Positions 16,157 to 25,057 of a DNA stretch of 64,000 nucleotides are shown here, in pieces. The notes below the pieces were generated by a model. The model ran no database searches. It saw only the letters and a program-made list of their open reading frames with translations, and had not been told where the DNA came from. Within the stretch, counting starts at the first letter, position 1, and every line of letters begins with the position of its first letter. The translations under genes and the position numbers were made by a program. Origin of the DNA: Loktanella atrilutea. Its GTDB lineage: Bacteria > Pseudomonadota > Alphaproteobacteria > Rhodobacterales > Rhodobacteraceae. The stretch is from NCBI RefSeq assembly GCF_900128995.1, contig NZ_FQUE01000006.1, forward strand, positions 157,106-221,105, written 5' to 3'.

Positions 16157-16801
16157 ATGACCACCCTCATCACCGGCGCCAGCCGGGGCATCGGCCTTGC
16201 CATGTTTCAGGCCCTTCGCGACCGTAGCGAGGCCGTGACCGGCACGCATCGCGACGGCCCTGGGGCGGACATGCTGCGGCTGGACGTGGCCAATCCGGGA
16301 TCGGTGCACCAGATGGCGAAGGATTTCGGCGACACTCCGCTCGACCTGCTGGTCTGCAACGCGGGCGTCTATCCCGAAAAGGGCATCGCGCTGGAGGATC
16401 TGACCGCAGATCTGTGGGCGCAGGCCTTTGCGGTCAACGTGACGGGCGTCTTCCTGACGATTCAGGCGCTTTTGCCGAACCTGAAGGCCGCGAAGGGCAA
16501 GATCGCCATCATCTCCAGTCAGATGGCCTCTGACACCAAGGCCCCGGGCGGATCCTACATCTACCGCGCATCCAAGGCCGCCGTGCTGAACCTGGGGCGC
16601 AACCTTGCCGTCGATCTGAAGCGTGACGGCGTTGCAGTTGGCATCTATCATCCGGGCTGGGTGCAGACCGACATGGGCGGCAGCGCCGCCGCGATCACGC
16701 CGGAACAGGCCGCGGGTGGACTGCTCGCCCGGTTCGACGACCTGTCGCTGGCCACCACGGGCTGCTTCAAGACATGGGACGGGCAGGACCATCCCTTCTA
16801 G
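16157..16801 (+). CDS. Short-chain dehydrogenase/reductase (SDR)
   Basis: 214-residue NAD(P)-binding oxidoreductase. The nucleotide-binding loop TGASRGIG is at residues 6-13, the structural NAG motif at about 74, a catalytic-type Ser in IIISSQM near 117, and the active-site YRASK (Tyr/Lys) near 135. AGGAGAAG 7-14 bases before the ATG is a strong ribosome site. Its short C-terminus fits the C-factor-like subgroup. The substrate is unknown. Confidence 0.88.
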   Translation: MTTLITGASRGIGLAMFQALRDRSEAVTGTHRDGPGADMLRLDVANPGSVHQMAKDFGDTPLDLLVCNAGVYPEKGIALEDLTADLWAQAFAVNVTGVFLTIQALLPNLKAAKGKIAIISSQMASDTKAPGGSYIYRASKAAVLNLGRNLAVDLKRDGVAVGIYHPGWVQTDMGGSAAAITPEQAAGGLLARFDDLSLATTGCFKTWDGQDHPF

Positions 16802-16843
16802 GTAACTGTGGGAGGCGGCTCTGCCCCCGCCGCGTGCCGCGGC

Positions 16844-16870
16844 CCCTCGAGGTATTTGCGACCAGAAGAA
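16844..16870. repeat. Dispersed intergenic repeat, copy 2
   Basis: GGTATTTGCGACCAGAAGAA (16851-16870), preceded by CCCCTCGA, is the inverted counterpart of the element at 4383-4410, differing at two of the 20 core bases. It lies in the 149-base gap between the SDR gene and aspartokinase. Confidence 0.6.
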
Positions 16871-16950
16871 GGCGGGACGCCGCCTTGGGCGGCATTGCCC
16901 TTGCGCCTTGCGTCGCGTAAAGGGCGGCGCAGAATTGCAAGGGATGCGTG

Positions 16951-18189
16951 ATGCCCATACTCGTGATGAAATTCGGCGGCACATCCGTCGCCAACATCGA
17001 CCGGATCGCCCGCGCGTCGAAGCGCGTGGCACTGGAGGTGGCGAACGGCTACGACGTGATCGTCGTCGTCTCGGCCATGTCAGGCAAGACCAACGAGCTT
17101 GTGGGTTGGGTGAACGAGACCTCGCCCCTTTACGACGCGCGCGAATACGACGCGGTAACCGCGAGCGGCGAGAACGTGACGGCGGGCCTCATGGCGCTGC
17201 GGTTGCAGGAAATGGACATCCCCGCACGCAGCTGGCAGGGCTGGCAGGTGCCGGTCCAGACGACGTCGGCCCATGCAAATGCCCGCATCGACGCGATCCC
17301 GACCGACAACATCGGCGCGAAGTTCGCCGAAGGGATGAAGGTCGCCGTCGTCGCGGGCTTTCAGGGCATCAGCCCCGAGGGCCGCATCACGACGCTGGGC
17401 CGGGGCGGGTCGGATACGACCGCCGTCGCCTTCGCCGCGGCCTTCGGCGCAGAACGCTGCGACATCTACACGGACGTCGACGGTGTCTATACGACCGACC
17501 CCCGGATCGTGCGCAAGGCACGCAGGCTCGATCGCATCGCCTTCGAGGAGATGCTGGAACTGGCATCTCTCGGGGCGAAGGTGCTGCAGACCCGTTCGGT
17601 CGAACTCGCCATGCGCTTCGGCGTCAAGCTGCGGGTCTTGTCGTCGTTCGAGGAACCATCGGATAATGCGGGCACGCTGGTGTGCGCCGAGGAGGACATC
17701 ATGGAAAGCAATGTCGTGGCCGGTGTGGCCTATTCCCGTGACGAGGCGAAGATGACGCTGATCTCGGTCGCCGACCGGCCCGGCATCGCCGCCGCGATCT
17801 TCGGCCCGCTGGCGGAATCGGGGGTGAACGTCGACATGATCGTTCAGAACATCTCGGAGGAAGGGCGGACGGACATGACCTTCTCCTGCCCCGTGGATCA
17901 GGTGATGCGCGCCCAGAAGGCGATGGAGGACGCAAAGGCGGCCGGCACGATCAACTTCCACGATCTGGTGGCCGACGAGGGTGTCGCAAAGGTCAGCATC
18001 GTCGGGATCGGGATGCGCAGCCACGCCGGCGTGGCGGCCAAGATGTTCGCCGTGCTGCGCGACGAGGGCGTCAACATCAAGGTCATCACCACGTCAGAGA
18101 TCAAGATCAGCGTCCTGATCGATCGCAAGTACATGGAACTGGCAGTGCAGGCCTTGCACGACGCCTTCGGCCTCGAGAAGGCGGCCTGA
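16951..18189 (+). CDS. lysC: Aspartate kinase (aspartokinase), LysC type
   Basis: 412 residues. It phosphorylates aspartate as the first step toward lysine, threonine and methionine. The kinase domain opens with VMKFGGTSVAN and has VVVSAMSGKTNEL near 36, GFQGIS near 130, GRGGSDTTA near 148 and YTDVDGVYTTDP near 172. Two ACT domains follow (from about 265 and 345; ISVADRPGIAAAIF and VGIGMRSHAGVAAKMF), the usual allosteric lysine/threonine sites. The ATG at 16951 has AGGGA at an ideal distance; a GTG one codon upstream is less likely. Threonine synthase is also in this window at 33830-35215, but far away. Confidence 0.96.
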   Translation: MPILVMKFGGTSVANIDRIARASKRVALEVANGYDVIVVVSAMSGKTNELVGWVNETSPLYDAREYDAVTASGENVTAGLMALRLQEMDIPARSWQGWQVPVQTTSAHANARIDAIPTDNIGAKFAEGMKVAVVAGFQGISPEGRITTLGRGGSDTTAVAFAAAFGAERCDIYTDVDGVYTTDPRIVRKARRLDRIAFEEMLELASLGAKVLQTRSVELAMRFGVKLRVLSSFEEPSDNAGTLVCAEEDIMESNVVAGVAYSRDEAKMTLISVADRPGIAAAIFGPLAESGVNVDMIVQNISEEGRTDMTFSCPVDQVMRAQKAMEDAKAAGTINFHDLVADEGVAKVSIVGIGMRSHAGVAAKMFAVLRDEGVNIKVITTSEIKISVLIDRKYMELAVQALHDAFGLEKAA

Positions 18190-18235
18190 ACCTTGCGTCG
18201 GGCTGCGCCGGTCGGATGTCCCAGGCGAACCTGAG

Positions 18236-18970
18236 CTAGCGTTCCGCCACGACCAGCCGCCCGTTGCGGGGCTGGATCGGACGGTTGTTGTGGGGGAAGG
18301 CAGACCGGAAGGCGGCGATCTGTTCGGCCGAGGCCGTGATCGGCGTCATCAGCATGTGCCAGTTGATTCCCTCCGTGCAGGGCGGCGTGGTCAGCGAGCC
18401 CATGAACCGCATGTAGCTTTGGTTGCTGGGCAGCAGATCGCGGATCGAGATCACCGCTTCGCCGCTGCCCGTCGTGTCGTGGTCGTAGGGGGCCACGTTC
18501 CACAGCTGCGCAATCGCCGGATTGGCCGGTCCCTCGTCGATCATGGCGCCGATCACCGCGAAACGGCCGTCTTCGGACTGATGGACGAAGTGCACCTCCA
18601 TCGGGAAACTGCGACCGTCGATCAGGTATTCGCTGGGCGTGTGGAAATGAAACTGCAACAGGCGGTAGTCGGTATCGCCGATTCGGACATGATCGTCCGC
18701 CCCGCCCGCGACGACGAGCGTATGGCCGTTGTTGGTCACGGACACCGGCATCTGGCCGTAGTGGATATCGAGCTCTGCCAGATCGGCGTCGATATCGGCG
18801 ACGATGTCGAAGGGCGACTGGAACATGCCGGTTGCGCAGATCGCGTTGTCTGCCGACAACGCGGCCCAGTGGTCGGGCCCGTTTTCACCTTCGTAACTCC
18901 ACCCCTCGGCCAAAGCGGCCGAGGTAGAGAGGACGAGGGCAAGGGTCAGCTGCCAAACACTTTTGATCAT
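18236..18970 (-). CDS. cah: Alpha-class carbonic anhydrase, periplasmic
   Basis: 244 residues with a signal peptide (MIKSVWQLTLALVLSTSAALA, cleavage likely after residue 21). It interconverts CO2 and bicarbonate. Zinc ligands are visible in LQFHFHTPSEY (two His, near residue 107) and MEVHFVHQ (third His, near 124); FQSPFDI near the N-terminus and SLTTPPCTEGINW near 190 are further family blocks. It is read against its flanking genes lysC and ptsP and ends 46 bases from lysC, so it is convergently placed with lysC and has its own promoter in the gap 18971-19158. Confidence 0.93.
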   Translation of the reverse strand: MIKSVWQLTLALVLSTSAALAEGWSYEGENGPDHWAALSADNAICATGMFQSPFDIVADIDADLAELDIHYGQMPVSVTNNGHTLVVAGGADDHVRIGDTDYRLLQFHFHTPSEYLIDGRSFPMEVHFVHQSEDGRFAVIGAMIDEGPANPAIAQLWNVAPYDHDTTGSGEAVISIRDLLPSNQSYMRFMGSLTTPPCTEGINWHMLMTPITASAEQIAAFRSAFPHNNRPIQPRNGRLVVAER

Positions 18971-19158
18971 CGGTTGCCTCCTTCAGACGCGGTTCTGCCC
19001 TATCTGGACGCGATGCCGTAAACATCCGCTTAAAAGCCGCACATCCAACGGCAGATACAACCGCAGAGTGCGTTCGCGAGGACGTGGCACAGCATTCGCA
19101 CTCCCCTTTCGCCGCAAAACCGCCTAAGGGTGGGGGACGACCACGCCCCGGGGGAAGC

Positions 19159-21423
19159 ATGTCCGAAAAGATCGAAACCGAGAGCCGCAAGCTGCTGGGG
19201 CGTCTGCGCCGGGCACTTGCAGAGGATTCGGCTGGTCAGGAACGCCTCGACCGGATCGTGGAACTGATCGCGACCTCGATGCTGACCGAGGTCTGCTCTA
19301 TCTACCTGTTCCGCGACGCGGATACGCTGGAGCTTTGCGCGACTGAAGGTCTGCAGGCGGAATCGGTGCACCAGACCCGGATGCGCCTCGGCGAAGGCCT
19401 CGTCGGCCGCGTCGCGCGCACCCGTCAGGTGGTCAACACCGCCGATGCGCCCTCGGCCAAGGGATTTCGCTACATGCCGGAAACCGGCGAGGAACGGTAT
19501 TCCTCGTTCTGCGGCGTGCCGATCCAGCGGCTGGGCGATGCGCTTGGCGTTCTGGTCGTGCAGTCGAAGGACGCCCGCGCATTCACGCCTGACGAGGTCT
19601 ATGCACTGGAAGTCGTGGCCATGGTGCTGGCCGAGATGACGGAACTCGGCGCCTTCGTGGGCGAGGGCGCAGCCCTGTCGGCCCGCCACCAGCAGCCGGT
19701 GATGTTCCGCGGCATGATCGGCCAAGAGGGCGCGAGTGCCGGCAATGTCTATCTGCACGAACCGCGAGTGGTCGTGACCAATCCCATTTCCGACGATCCG
19801 GAGACGGAGCTGGAGCGTCTGCGGGCCGCGGTGGACACCTTGCGCACGACCGTCGACGACCTGCTGTCGTCCAACCGGGCGATGTCGGCCGATCAGGTGG
19901 AAGTCTTCGAGGCCTACCGCATGTTCGCCAATTCGCGCAGCTGGATGCGCCGGATGGAGGCTGACGTGACCACGGGCCTGTCGGCCGAGGCGGCGGTCGA
20001 AAAGGAGCAATCGCTGGCGCGGTCGCGGCTGGGTCAGGCGGAAGATGCCTACATGCGCGACCGATTGCACGATCTCGACGATCTGTCGAACCGACTGCTG
20101 CGCATCCTGACCGGTCAGGGCAAGAACACCGGGGCAGAGATGCCAGAGAACCCGATCCTGATCGCCAAGAACATCGGGCCGGGCGAACTCTTGGACTACG
20201 GCAAGACCCTACGGGGCATCGTGCTGGAGGAAGGCTCCGTCGGCAGTCATGCCACCGTCGTCGCCCGCGCCTGGGCCATTCCGCTGGTCATCAATGCTAA
20301 GGGCATCACGACAGAGGCGCTCAACGGCGACGCGATCCTCGTGGACGGTGAACAGGGCGTCGTGCACCTGCGCCCCGACGACAGCGTCAAGAACGCCTTT
20401 GCCGACAAGCTGGCGATGCAGACACGGGCGCAGGAACGCTATGCCAGCCTGCGCGAACTGCCGGCCCAGTCCCTGTGCGGCACCGTCGTGGCCCTGCACA
20501 TGAACGCGGGCCTGATGGCGGACCTGCCGTCGCTGCCATCCTCTGGCGCAGAGGGCGTCGGCCTGTTCCGGACCGAACTGCAGTTCTTGATCCGCAGCCA
20601 GATGCCCAAGCGGCAGGAGCTTTCGGCGCTTTATGCCCGGGTGATCGATGCCGCAGGGGGCAAGCGCGTGGCGTTTCGCACTCTGGACATCGGGTCGGAC
20701 AAGGTGCTGCCCTACATGAAGGCGATCGAAGAGCCCAACCCCGCGATGGGCTGGCGCGCGATCCGCGTCGGCCTCGACAAGCCCGGAATCCTGCGGATGC
20801 AACTGCAGGCCCTGATCCGTGCCGCCAACGGCGGGCCGCTTGCGGTCATGTTTCCCTTCGTCACGCTGCACGGCGAATTTCGCGCGGCGCGGGCAGAACT
20901 CGACAAGGCGATTGCGCGGGAGGAGCGGCTCGGCAACCCGCTGCCGTCCAAGCTGGAGGTCGGCGCGATGCTGGAGACGCCTTCGCTGGCCTATGCCCCC
21001 GATGCGTTCTTCCGAGAGGTCGACTTCATCTCTGTCGGTGGGAACGATCTGAAACAGTTCTTTTACGCCGCAGACAGGGAAAACGAGCTGGTCCGCCGCC
21101 GCTACGACATGCTGAACGGCAGCTTCCTGTCGTTCCTGCAGACCATCGTGGCACGCTGCGACGCCTTGGGCACCGCGCTGTCCTTTTGCGGCGAGGACGC
21201 CGGCCGCCCGCTTGAGGCGCTTGTACTGGCCGCCATCGGATTCCGCAGCCTGTCCATGCGTCCCGCTTCCGTCGGGCCGGTCAAGCACCTGCTGCGTCAG
21301 GTGGATCTGGGCAAGGCAGGCGCCGCCGTGTCAGAGGCGCTGGCCGCCGGCGAACAGGACATCCGGGAATTCATCAACGCCTGGCTGGTGGATAACCATC
21401 AAGCGTCGCGCACGGGGACCTGA
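19159..21423 (+). CDS. ptsP: PtsP, nitrogen-PTS phosphoenolpyruvate-protein phosphotransferase (GAF-EI-Ntr)
   Basis: 754 residues. An N-terminal GAF sensor (about 15-160) precedes an enzyme I module that autophosphorylates from PEP and passes phosphate to NPr. The phospho-His loop is GSVGSHATVVARAWAIP with His at about residue 364. The PEP-binding barrel shows GLFRTELQFL near 470, FRTLDIGSDKVLPY near 507, AMGWRAIRVGL near 530, GGNDLKQFFYAADREN near 629 and FCGEDAG near 677. In the related proteobacteria GAF binds glutamine, linking nitrogen status to PTS-Ntr; that is inference here. The ATG at 19159 (GGGGGAAGC before it) is preferred over one 75 bases upstream. Its 3' end overlaps the EcsC gene by 25 bases. 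Confidence 0.94.
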   Translation: MSEKIETESRKLLGRLRRALAEDSAGQERLDRIVELIATSMLTEVCSIYLFRDADTLELCATEGLQAESVHQTRMRLGEGLVGRVARTRQVVNTADAPSAKGFRYMPETGEERYSSFCGVPIQRLGDALGVLVVQSKDARAFTPDEVYALEVVAMVLAEMTELGAFVGEGAALSARHQQPVMFRGMIGQEGASAGNVYLHEPRVVVTNPISDDPETELERLRAAVDTLRTTVDDLLSSNRAMSADQVEVFEAYRMFANSRSWMRRMEADVTTGLSAEAAVEKEQSLARSRLGQAEDAYMRDRLHDLDDLSNRLLRILTGQGKNTGAEMPENPILIAKNIGPGELLDYGKTLRGIVLEEGSVGSHATVVARAWAIPLVINAKGITTEALNGDAILVDGEQGVVHLRPDDSVKNAFADKLAMQTRAQERYASLRELPAQSLCGTVVALHMNAGLMADLPSLPSSGAEGVGLFRTELQFLIRSQMPKRQELSALYARVIDAAGGKRVAFRTLDIGSDKVLPYMKAIEEPNPAMGWRAIRVGLDKPGILRMQLQALIRAANGGPLAVMFPFVTLHGEFRAARAELDKAIAREERLGNPLPSKLEVGAMLETPSLAYAPDAFFREVDFISVGGNDLKQFFYAADRENELVRRRYDMLNGSFLSFLQTIVARCDALGTALSFCGEDAGRPLEALVLAAIGFRSLSMRPASVGPVKHLLRQVDLGKAGAAVSEALAAGEQDIREFINAWLVDNHQASRTGT

Positions 21424-22187
21424 CTGCCAAGCAAAGCCGCGTGGAAGACGTCGAGGACTGCATCCTCGCCATGCAGTCTTGCCATGCGGCGCAGGCCGAA
21501 ATGGACATGAGCCATTTCGACGTAATACTGCGTGAAGGCGAAGTTCGTGCTGGCCCCCGCCGCGGCGCCCAACAGGGGCACCGCCTGCGACGCCAGCTTC
21601 TGCGTCAGGACGGTGGCGAAGCGGGGCGCGACCTTGCCGATCAACGTCTGGACGGCCGCGCCCGACAGGCCGAGCCGCGCACCGATGAACGACGTATCGA
21701 TCCCGTCCTTCGCATCGCCGCCGGCCCCAAAGACAGCCAGTGCCTGCAGCCGCGTCTCTGGGTCCGTCGGATCCTCGCCATACTGCGCCGCAACGCCCTG
21801 GACCGCGCGAAAGATCATCGTGGTTGCCACTGGCAGTTCCGCCAGCGCCGTCGGCAGCCCGCCAAAGCCGCCGATCGCACCTGACAGCGTCGCCATCACC
21901 TTGTGCATGCGATCGGTATTGACCGCCTGCCCCAGCGCACCGGCGCGGGACCGCGACGCGACTTCGTAGCTTTGGGTCAGCGCACTGCGGGCAGCGGCGT
22001 CAATCTGGCTGCGGGCTCCCTTTGGCAGCAGCTTCAACGTGTCCTCGACCTGCGTGCCGACGAAATTGATCGCCCGCATCAGCAGACCATTGGCGCGGCG
22101 CTGCCGCTTGGCCAATGCGGCGATCTGCGCATGATCCTCCGGCGTCAGCGGCAACAGGTCGGCGATCGAAGAGTCGGTCTGTGTCAT
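21399..22187 (-). CDS. EcsC family protein
   Basis: 262 residues matching the EcsC family, named from a Bacillus transporter operon but of unknown molecular role. Recognisable parts are the helical N-terminus and the Gly/Ala-rich middle GAIGGFGGLPTALAELPVATTMIFRAVQGVAAQYG (quoted in part: GGFGGLPTALAEL), then KLASQAVPLLGAAAGASTNF with hydrophobic stretches that suggest membrane association. It converges on ptsP and overlaps its last 25 bases. No functional partner is visible. Confidence 0.85.
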   Translation of the reverse strand: MTQTDSSIADLLPLTPEDHAQIAALAKRQRRANGLLMRAINFVGTQVEDTLKLLPKGARSQIDAAARSALTQSYEVASRSRAGALGQAVNTDRMHKVMATLSGAIGGFGGLPTALAELPVATTMIFRAVQGVAAQYGEDPTDPETRLQALAVFGAGGDAKDGIDTSFIGARLGLSGAAVQTLIGKVAPRFATVLTQKLASQAVPLLGAAAGASTNFAFTQYYVEMAHVHFGLRRMARLHGEDAVLDVFHAALLGSQVPVRDA

Positions 22188-22241
22188 GACGGGCCCGCTG
22201 TGGTGTGCATGCCCCTCAAGATATGCGATGCGACGCCGTTT

Positions 22242-22733
22242 TCAATCGTGAGCCCGCACCACGTCACCGGCCACGCCGTCCCAGCCTCCCTTGCGCAGGG
22301 CAATGCCCAGCACCCGGTCGGGGTTCGTGGGCGGCGGCATCGTGACACCCTCGAGCTTCGTAAAGCCGAAGCGACCGTAGTAGGGCGCGTCGCCCACCAG
22401 CATGATGCGGGGCCATCCGGCCTTTGCCGCGACCTCCAGACAGCGCCAGATCAGCAGGGCGGCAATGCCCTCGCCCTGATGGGTCGGGTGGACCGCGACG
22501 GGGCCCAGCAGGATCACCTGCGCGTCGCCGACCCGCACCGGCCAGTTGCGGATGGCGCCCGCGATCTGTCCCTGACCGTCCCGCGCCACAAGGCAAAGCT
22601 GCGCGATGGGATCGACGCCGTCGCGCAGGCGGTAGGACGACAGCGCCGTGCGCCCGGGCGCAAAACAGGTATCGTAAAGCGCCTCGACCTCCCACCAGTC
22701 ATCGGGCTTTTCCCGTGCGGTCGTGATATCCAT
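22242..22733 (-). CDS. GNAT family N-acetyltransferase (YhbS-like)
   Basis: 163 residues. Acetyl-CoA motif: GPVAVHPTHQGEGIAALLI around residues 77-95, followed by MLVGDAPYYGRFGF, a hallmark of the YhbS-type branch. The substrate is unknown. The gene is divergent from the flavin reductase-like gene that starts 80 bases away. Confidence 0.85.
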   Translation of the reverse strand: MDITTAREKPDDWWEVEALYDTCFAPGRTALSSYRLRDGVDPIAQLCLVARDGQGQIAGAIRNWPVRVGDAQVILLGPVAVHPTHQGEGIAALLIWRCLEVAAKAGWPRIMLVGDAPYYGRFGFTKLEGVTMPPPTNPDRVLGIALRKGGWDGVAGDVVRAHD

Positions 22734-22813
22734 GGCGGGGCGTGTCTTTCGTCTGGTCCGGCGCGTTGCCGCACGCTAGCTGTTGGACCGACCGGATAAA
22801 AGGGACCGCACAC

Positions 22814-23434
22814 ATGTTCTATCGCCCAGACCGCAAGACGGGGGCCGGCCACGGCCTGCCGCACAACCCGTTCAACGCCATCGTGACCCCCCGCCCCATC
22901 GGCTGGATTTCCACGCGCGGGTCGGACGGTTCGGACAATCTGGCACCCTATTCGTTCTTCAACGCCGTCAGTTACTTTCCGCCGCAGGTCATGTTCGCCA
23001 GCACCGGGGCGAAGCCCGACCGCGATGGCACGAAGGATTCCGTGGCCAACATCCGGCAGACGGGTGTCTTCGCGGTCAATGTGGTCAGCCACGCCCTGCG
23101 CGACGCGATGAACCAAAGCTCTGGTCCTTGGGAAAAGGAAACGGACGAATTCGACCTGACCGGGCTGGACAAGGCCCAGTGCGAGACCATCGACTGCGGC
23201 TTCGTCGCCGCCTGCCCCGCCACTCTGGAATGCCGGATGACCCAGATCGTCACGCTGGAGGGCGAGCACAACCTCATGGTGCTGGGCGAGGTCACCGGCA
23301 TCCGCCTGTCCGACGACTGCATCAAGGACGGCATCTTCGACGTGCTGTCGTTCAACCCGGTCTCGCGCCTTGGCTACCGCGACTTCGCCACTGTGACCGA
23401 AGTCTACAGCCTGAAGCGGCCGGGCGAGACCTAG
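22814..23434 (+). CDS. Flavin reductase-like domain protein (DIM6/NTAB family)
   Basis: 206 residues of the FMN-binding split-barrel family. The N-terminus MFYRPDRKTG precedes HNPFNAIVTPRPIGWIS, the usual FMN-binding start, then NLAPYSFFNAVSYFPPQVMFA and KDSVANIRQTGVFAVNVVS. Related proteins reduce flavin or act as unknown flavoproteins. The ATG at 22814 directly precedes the conserved block. The gene converges on the ABC transporter operon with a 10-base gap, so a functional link to that operon is not indicated. Confidence 0.86.
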   Translation: MFYRPDRKTGAGHGLPHNPFNAIVTPRPIGWISTRGSDGSDNLAPYSFFNAVSYFPPQVMFASTGAKPDRDGTKDSVANIRQTGVFAVNVVSHALRDAMNQSSGPWEKETDEFDLTGLDKAQCETIDCGFVAACPATLECRMTQIVTLEGEHNLMVLGEVTGIRLSDDCIKDGIFDVLSFNPVSRLGYRDFATVTEVYSLKRPGET

Positions 23435-23444
23435 GTCGGGGGCC

Positions 23445-24203
23445 TTAGACCGTCCGGTCGGCCCAGCCGGCAAAAATCTTCTCCAGCGCGACGACGACGT
23501 AGTAGAGCACGATGCCAAGGAACGCCAAGGCGATCAGCACCGCGAACATCAGCGGGTAATCCGAGTTTGTCTTGCCCGAATCGAACAGCGCTCCGAGGCC
23601 GCGGCCGTGCGGCGAGACGATCTCCATCAGGTTGGTGCCGATGAAGGCCAGCGTGACCGCGACCTTCAGCGCGCCGAAGAACTCCGGCAGGGTCTTTGGC
23701 AGCGCAATTTTCCAAAAGACCTGACTTTGCGAGGCGCCGAGCGACCGCAGGATGTCGCGGTATTCAGGTTCCAGTGTACTCAGCCCGATGCTCACCGACA
23801 CGGCAATGGGAAAGAAGCTGATGATGAAGGCGATCAGCACCGTGTTGAAATCGTGCCATCCGACGAACATCAGCGCGACGATGGGCACCACCGTCGCCTT
23901 GGGCACCGCGTTGAAGCCCACCAGCAGCGGGTAGAGCGCATCGCGCATCGTGCGCGAGAAGCCCATGACCATGCCCAGCGCCACACCGAAGATGACCGCC
24001 AGCACCAGCCCCACGATGGTGCGCCACAGCGTCTGCCAACCCATGACAAGGAACAGGGACCAGTATTTTTCGTAGGCCGGGATCAGGTCGGAAGGGCTGG
24101 CCATCTTGTAGTTCGGCCACCCCATCACCAAGACCAGCGCCTCCCACAGGATCAGGAAGATCGCCACGGCCGCGAGCGGGACGAGGATCTGGCGCGACTT
24201 CAT
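23445..24203 (-). CDS. ABC transporter permease (SsuC/TauC/ThiX-like)
   Basis: 252 residues with about six hydrophobic segments, beginning ILVPLAAVAIFLILWEALVLV. The cytoplasmic EAA loop with conserved Gly is visible around YRDILRSLGASQSQVFWKIALPKTLPEFFGALKVA (residues ~155-190). Third gene of a minus-strand importer operon; its start overlaps the ATPase stop by 4 bases. The permease family imports taurine, alkanesulfonates, nitrate or thiamine pyrimidine precursors. Confidence 0.88.
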   Translation of the reverse strand: MKSRQILVPLAAVAIFLILWEALVLVMGWPNYKMASPSDLIPAYEKYWSLFLVMGWQTLWRTIVGLVLAVIFGVALGMVMGFSRTMRDALYPLLVGFNAVPKATVVPIVALMFVGWHDFNTVLIAFIISFFPIAVSVSIGLSTLEPEYRDILRSLGASQSQVFWKIALPKTLPEFFGALKVAVTLAFIGTNLMEIVSPHGRGLGALFDSGKTNSDYPLMFAVLIALAFLGIVLYYVVVALEKIFAGWADRTV

Positions 24204-25054
24204 GACAGCGGCCCCGTGACGGTTTCGTTGGCCGGTCTTCCGGGACCTTCCGGCAGGTCAGGCCCGACAGCGGCCGCGGGCACCCGACCCTGCGCGACCT
24301 CGATCTGGTGGCGGAGAACGTTCAGGCGTTCGGCGGCAACTGGCGTATAAAGATCGTCCAGAGTCCGCAGACCAGTCCCGGGAATGTCCATGACGAACTG
24401 CGTCCTGGCGGGACGACCCGACAGCACGACCACCTGATCGGCCAGGAAGATCGACTCGCGCAGGTCGTGGGTGATGAGCACGCCGGTAAACGGCTCCTCG
24501 GCCTTTACCTTGTGCATCGTCTGCCACAGGTCTTCGCGCGTGAAGGCATCGAGCGCACCGAACGGTTCGTCGAGGATCAGCACCTCCGGTTTGTGGATCA
24601 GCGCGCGGCAGAGCGATGCGCGCTGCTTCATGCCGCCAGAGAGTTCCGAGGGGCGCTTCGCCTCGAACCCTTCGAGCCCCACCAGCGCCAGCAGCTTGCG
24701 GGCACGCGCCTGGCCTTCGGCCTTGCTCAGTTTCGTCGGCACGATCTCCAACGGCAGCATGACGTTTTCGAGGATCGTGCGCCATTCCAGCAGCACCGGG
24801 TTCTGGAACGCCATCCCGACGTTGCTGCGCGGGCCGGTGATGCGGCTGCCGTGCACCTGCACCGTGCCCTCGTCAGGGATCAGCAGGCCTGCGATCAGCC
24901 GGGTCAGCGTGGACTTGCCACAGCCCGACGGCCCGACGACAGCGACGAAGCCGCCCTCGGGTACCTGCACGTCCAGCCCGTCCAGCACCGGCAACGGGCC
25001 TGTGGCGGTGTGGTAGGCATGCCGCACCCCCTTGATGTTTATAAGGTTGTCCAA
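24200..25054 (-). CDS. ABC transporter ATP-binding protein (TauB/SsuB/ThiZ-like)
   Basis: 284 residues. Walker A GPSGCGKST near residue 41, Q-loop AFQNPVLLEW near 83, signature LSGGMKQRASLCRAL near 138, Walker B VLILDEPFGALD near 158 and the switch His in LITHDLRES near 192 are all present. It starts with TTG at 25054 (no nearby in-frame ATG), three bases after the substrate-binding protein gene, and overlaps the permease start. Energises the same importer. Confidence 0.9.
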   Translation of the reverse strand: MDNLINIKGVRHAYHTATGPLPVLDGLDVQVPEGGFVAVVGPSGCGKSTLTRLIAGLLIPDEGTVQVHGSRITGPRSNVGMAFQNPVLLEWRTILENVMLPLEIVPTKLSKAEGQARARKLLALVGLEGFEAKRPSELSGGMKQRASLCRALIHKPEVLILDEPFGALDAFTREDLWQTMHKVKAEEPFTGVLITHDLRESIFLADQVVVLSGRPARTQFVMDIPGTGLRTLDDLYTPVAAERLNVLRHQIEVAQGRVPAAAVGPDLPEGPGRPANETVTGPLS

Positions 25055-25057
25055 ACC

